In this document: one piece after another, positions 6,115 through 7,879 of the stretch | How the letters are laid out: each line of letters starts with the position of its first letter | Position numbering within the stretch: position 1 is the stretch's first letter | Assembly: GCA_937927885.1 (NCBI GenBank) | Contig: CALEZJ010000082.1 | Location: 1 to 7,879, forward strand | Source of the DNA: an uncultured Paracoccaceae bacterium | GTDB lineage: Bacteria; Pseudomonadota; Alphaproteobacteria; Rhodobacterales; Rhodobacteraceae | Direction: 5' to 3' | Length of the DNA stretch: 7,879 nt | The notes under the pieces: model-generated | Told to the model about the DNA's origin: nothing | Seen by the model: only the letters and a program-made list of their open reading frames with translations | The model's database searches: none | Program-made: the position numbers and the translations under genes

Positions 6115-6168
6115 TTTATGCGCCACGTCTTGTCGGGACCGTGACGAAACCCGGGAGCGCTATAGACC

Positions 6169-7512
6169 ATGTCCATCCCAGCCTGGCGACAAGAGCGCGA
6201 AGCCCCCTCGCTTTCCGAGGTCTTCCGCACCATCGCGGTCGGCAATGGCGGCACCAGCCGCTTCCGTCGGTTCCTCGCCTTCATCGGCCCCGGCTATCTG
6301 GTGGCCGTGGGCTACATGGACCCCGGCAACTGGGCGACCTCGCTCGCCGGCGGGGCGGCCTTCGGCTACACGCTGCTGTTCGTAGCCCTTCTGTCGAACA
6401 TCATGGCGATCCTCCTGCAATCGCTCTGCGCGCGGTTGGCGGTCGCCTCGGGTCGCGATCTGGCGCAGGCCTGCCGCGATGCCTTCCCGAAATGGATGTC
6501 GGTGCCCCTTTGGGTTTTCGCCGAGCTGGCCATCATCGCCACCGACCTGGCCGAGGTGATCGGCACCGCCATCGGCCTGAACCTGTTGTTCGGCATTCCT
6601 CTGGAGATCGGTATCTTCATCACCGCCGCAGACGTGTTCCTGATCCTGTGGCTGCAGAACAAGGGCTTTCGCTGGATCGAGGCGCTGATCATCTCGCTGA
6701 TGGCGCTGATCGCGGCCTGTTTCGTCGTGCTGATCGCGCAGGCCGACCCGGTCTGGGGCGAGGTGATCGCCGGGTTCGCCCCAAGCAGCGAGATCGTCAG
6801 CAACCCGACGATGCTCTACCTCGCGCTTGGCATCATCGGGGCCACGGTCATGCCGCATAACCTCTATCTGCATTCGGGCATCGTGCAGACCCGCGCCTTT
6901 GGCATGGACCTGCCCGCCAAGCGCGAGGCGCTGCGGTTGGCGACCTGGGACAGCACCATTGCGCTGATGTTCGCGTTGACGATCAATGCCTCGATCCTGA
7001 TCCTTGCCGCTGCCGCCTTCTACACCGTCGGCGAAAATGACGTGGCCGAGATCGACAAGGCGCACCTGTTGCTGGAGCCGCTGCTGGGGTCGTCACTGGC
7101 GCCGGTCCTGTTCGGGGTGGCGCTTTTGTGCGCAGGCCTGAACTCCACTGTCACAGCCACGATGGCCGGGCAGATCGTGATGGAAGGCTTCATTCGGCTG
7201 CGCATCGCCCCCTGGGCGCGGCGGCTGATCACCCGCGGCCTTGCCATCATCCCGGCGGTCTTCGTGATCCTGCTCTACGGCAGTGAGGGCGTGGGTGAGC
7301 TGCTGATCCTGAGCCAGGTGGTGCTGTCCTTCCAACTGCCCTTCGCCATCGTGCCTTTGGTCATGTTCACCGCCAGCCGCGCCAAGATGGGTGATCTCGT
7401 CGCCCCCCGCTGGCTGACGGGCCTCTGCTGGTTGATCGCCGCCGTCATCATCGTGCTGAACGTGAACCTGTTGTCGACCGTGCTTTTGGGCTTACCCTTC
7501 ACCCTTCGGTGA
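6169..7512 (+). CDS. mntH: Nramp-family Mn(II)/H+ symporter MntH
   Basis: A 447-residue inner-membrane transporter that imports Mn(II), and often Fe(II), with protons. About eleven hydrophobic helices are visible. Helix 1 carries the metal-binding signature GYMDPGNW (48-55; Asp51 and Asn54), and helix 6 carries [13 protein letters not shown] (224-236; Met228 and His230). The methionine is the residue that favours Mn and other transition metals over Ca or Mg. A further conserved block, [21 protein letters not shown], spans 315-335. Length is normal for the family. The ATG at 6169 has GGGAG about 11 bases upstream, a slightly long spacing. The gene is divergent from mntR and probably repressed by it through the repeat at 6099-6114. 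No hairpin terminator is evident after the stop. Confidence 0.96.
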   Translation: MSIPAWRQEREAPSLSEVFRTIAVGNGGTSRFRRFLAFIGPGYLVAVGYMDPGNWATSLAGGAAFGYTLLFVALLSNIMAILLQSLCARLAVASGRDLAQACRDAFPKWMSVPLWVFAELAIIATDLAEVIGTAIGLNLLFGIPLEIGIFITAADVFLILWLQNKGFRWIEALIISLMALIAACFVVLIAQADPVWGEVIAGFAPSSEIVSNPTMLYLALGIIGATVMPHNLYLHSGIVQTRAFGMDLPAKREALRLATWDSTIALMFALTINASILILAAAAFYTVGENDVAEIDKAHLLLEPLLGSSLAPVLFGVALLCAGLNSTVTATMAGQIVMEGFIRLRIAPWARRLITRGLAIIPAVFVILLYGSEGVGELLILSQVVLSFQLPFAIVPLVMFTASRAKMGDLVAPRWLTGLCWLIAAVIIVLNVNLLSTVLLGLPFTLR

Positions 7513-7528
7513 GAGCACGAATTCGGGC

Positions 7529-7559
7529 TTGAACCTCAAGCGGCTGGAGGTTTTAGACA
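7529..7559 (+). promoter_or_regulatory. MerR-type (copper-like) promoter/operator before the SCO gene
   Basis: A -35 TTGAAC (7529-7534) and a -10-like TAGACA (7554-7559) stand 19 bp apart. They frame a 21-bp dyad (7532-7552): outer arms AACCTC and GAGGTT, inner arms AGC and GCT, with only the position between them and the centre unpaired. The dyad centre sits 2 bp left of the spacer centre, the same geometry as the operator at 1034-1064. The right arm GCTGGAGGTTTTA resembles, from memory, the CueR-controlled copA promoter of E. coli. Transcription would start near 7566, about 20 bases before the SCO start codon. Confidence 0.72.
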
Positions 7560-7585
7560 GAGAGCAATAAACAGGCAGGTTACGG

Positions 7586-7879
7586 ATGCGGTTGACAAGG
7601 TTACAGAAAATCCTCTGGGCGGCGGCGGGACTGGCCACGCTGGCCTATGGGCTGCTTGTGCTGTTGCCAAACCGTGCGTCGGAGGCTGTCCCGCAAGCCG
7701 CCTTCCGACCGACCTTCACGCTGCCAGATGCCGAGGGTCGGGTGCGCACCCCTGCCGAGTTTGCGGGCCAGCATCTTCTGGTCTTCTTCGGCTTCACCAA
7801 CTGCCCGGACGTCTGCCCGACGACGCTTTCCGAAGTGGCGCAGGTGATGGACGATCTGGGCGACGACGCTGCCCTTGTG
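7586..7879 (+). CDS. SCO1/SenC/PrrC family copper chaperone (N-terminal part)
   Basis: The first 98 codons of a gene that runs off the right edge. The product starts with a basic N-terminus and one membrane anchor (about 9-28). A thioredoxin-like fold follows, with FTLPDAEGRVRTPAEFAG (44-61), LLVFFGFTNCPDVCPTTLSEV (64-84) and the copper-binding CPDVCP (Cys73 and Cys77). SCO proteins deliver copper to the CuA site of cytochrome c oxidase or act as periplasmic thiol reductases; the third copper ligand, a histidine further on, lies outside the window. AGG at 7577-7579 is a modest ribosome binding site. The gene is separated from mntH by 73 bp holding a MerR-type operator, so it probably starts its own transcription unit that responds to metal. 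Confidence 0.9.
   Translation, partial: MRLTRLQKILWAAAGLATLAYGLLVLLPNRASEAVPQAAFRPTFTLPDAEGRVRTPAEFAGQHLLVFFGFTNCPDVCPTTLSEVAQVMDDLGDDAALV

Noticed and set aside
6048..6284. N-terminal extension of mntR up to 6284
   Set aside because: It would cross the whole divergent promoter region and the start of mntH, and the added residues have no counterpart in MntR proteins as I know them.
6160..7065. Minus-strand open frame of 301 codons opposite mntH
   Set aside because: It is antisense to the Nramp gene, very rich in Asp, Arg, Gly and Gln, and would begin inside mntH without a promoter or ribosome binding site.
7494..7507. Tandem heptamer ACCCTTC twice at the end of mntH
   Set aside because: It falls within the last codons of the gene, has only two copies, and is best explained as coding sequence by chance.
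1..7879. CRISPR array, tRNA, rRNA, riboswitch or insertion sequence
   Set aside because: I looked for regularly spaced repeats, cloverleaf-like segments, a long structured leader before mntH (only about 60 bases, without a clear yybP-ykoY-like fold) and transposase genes with terminal repeats; none could be supported.

Overview
The window is GC-rich (roughly two thirds G+C by eye). Its gene set and protein style fit an alphaproteobacterium, most likely a Rhodobacterales relative such as Paracoccus or Rhodobacter. That placement is inferred from composition and protein character, not from a search. The sequence reads as an accessory or chromosomal metal-homeostasis region with nine genes: eight complete and one cut by the right edge.

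Left part (1-1112). The first 253 bases hold two GC-rich hairpins and a short repeated heptamer, but no gene I can support. On the minus strand come ynfA (small YnfA/UPF0060 membrane protein) and a MerR-family metal sensor of the CadR/ZntR/PbrR type, overlapping by ATGA. The sensor faces away from a long plus-strand operon. Between them lies a MerR-type promoter/operator with a 19-bp spacer.

Central operon (1113-5588, plus strand). Five genes lie almost without gaps: a P1B-2 Zn/Cd/Pb efflux ATPase, an ICMT/CzcN-like membrane methyltransferase, signal peptidase II (LspA), a DsbB-like quinone-linked thiol oxidase (TTG start inside lspA) and a DsbA-like thiol oxidoreductase. The gap after the ATPase is 4 bases; the other junctions overlap by 4, 14 and 4 bases. 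The layout suggests that a divalent soft-metal signal induces both cytosolic export and a set of envelope-maturation enzymes (lipoprotein processing, membrane methylation, disulfide formation).

Right part (5589-7879). A convergent gene encodes MntR, the manganese-responsive repressor. It is divergent from mntH, an Nramp Mn(II)/H+ importer; a TTGACA promoter and a GTTAG-N6-CTAAC inverted repeat sit between them. After mntH, a second MerR-type promoter with the same geometry as the first, but a copper-type half site, precedes the start of an SCO1/SenC-type copper chaperone gene that runs off the window. The region therefore joins at least three metal circuits: divalent efflux (Zn/Cd/Pb), Mn uptake, and probably Cu-responsive copper delivery.
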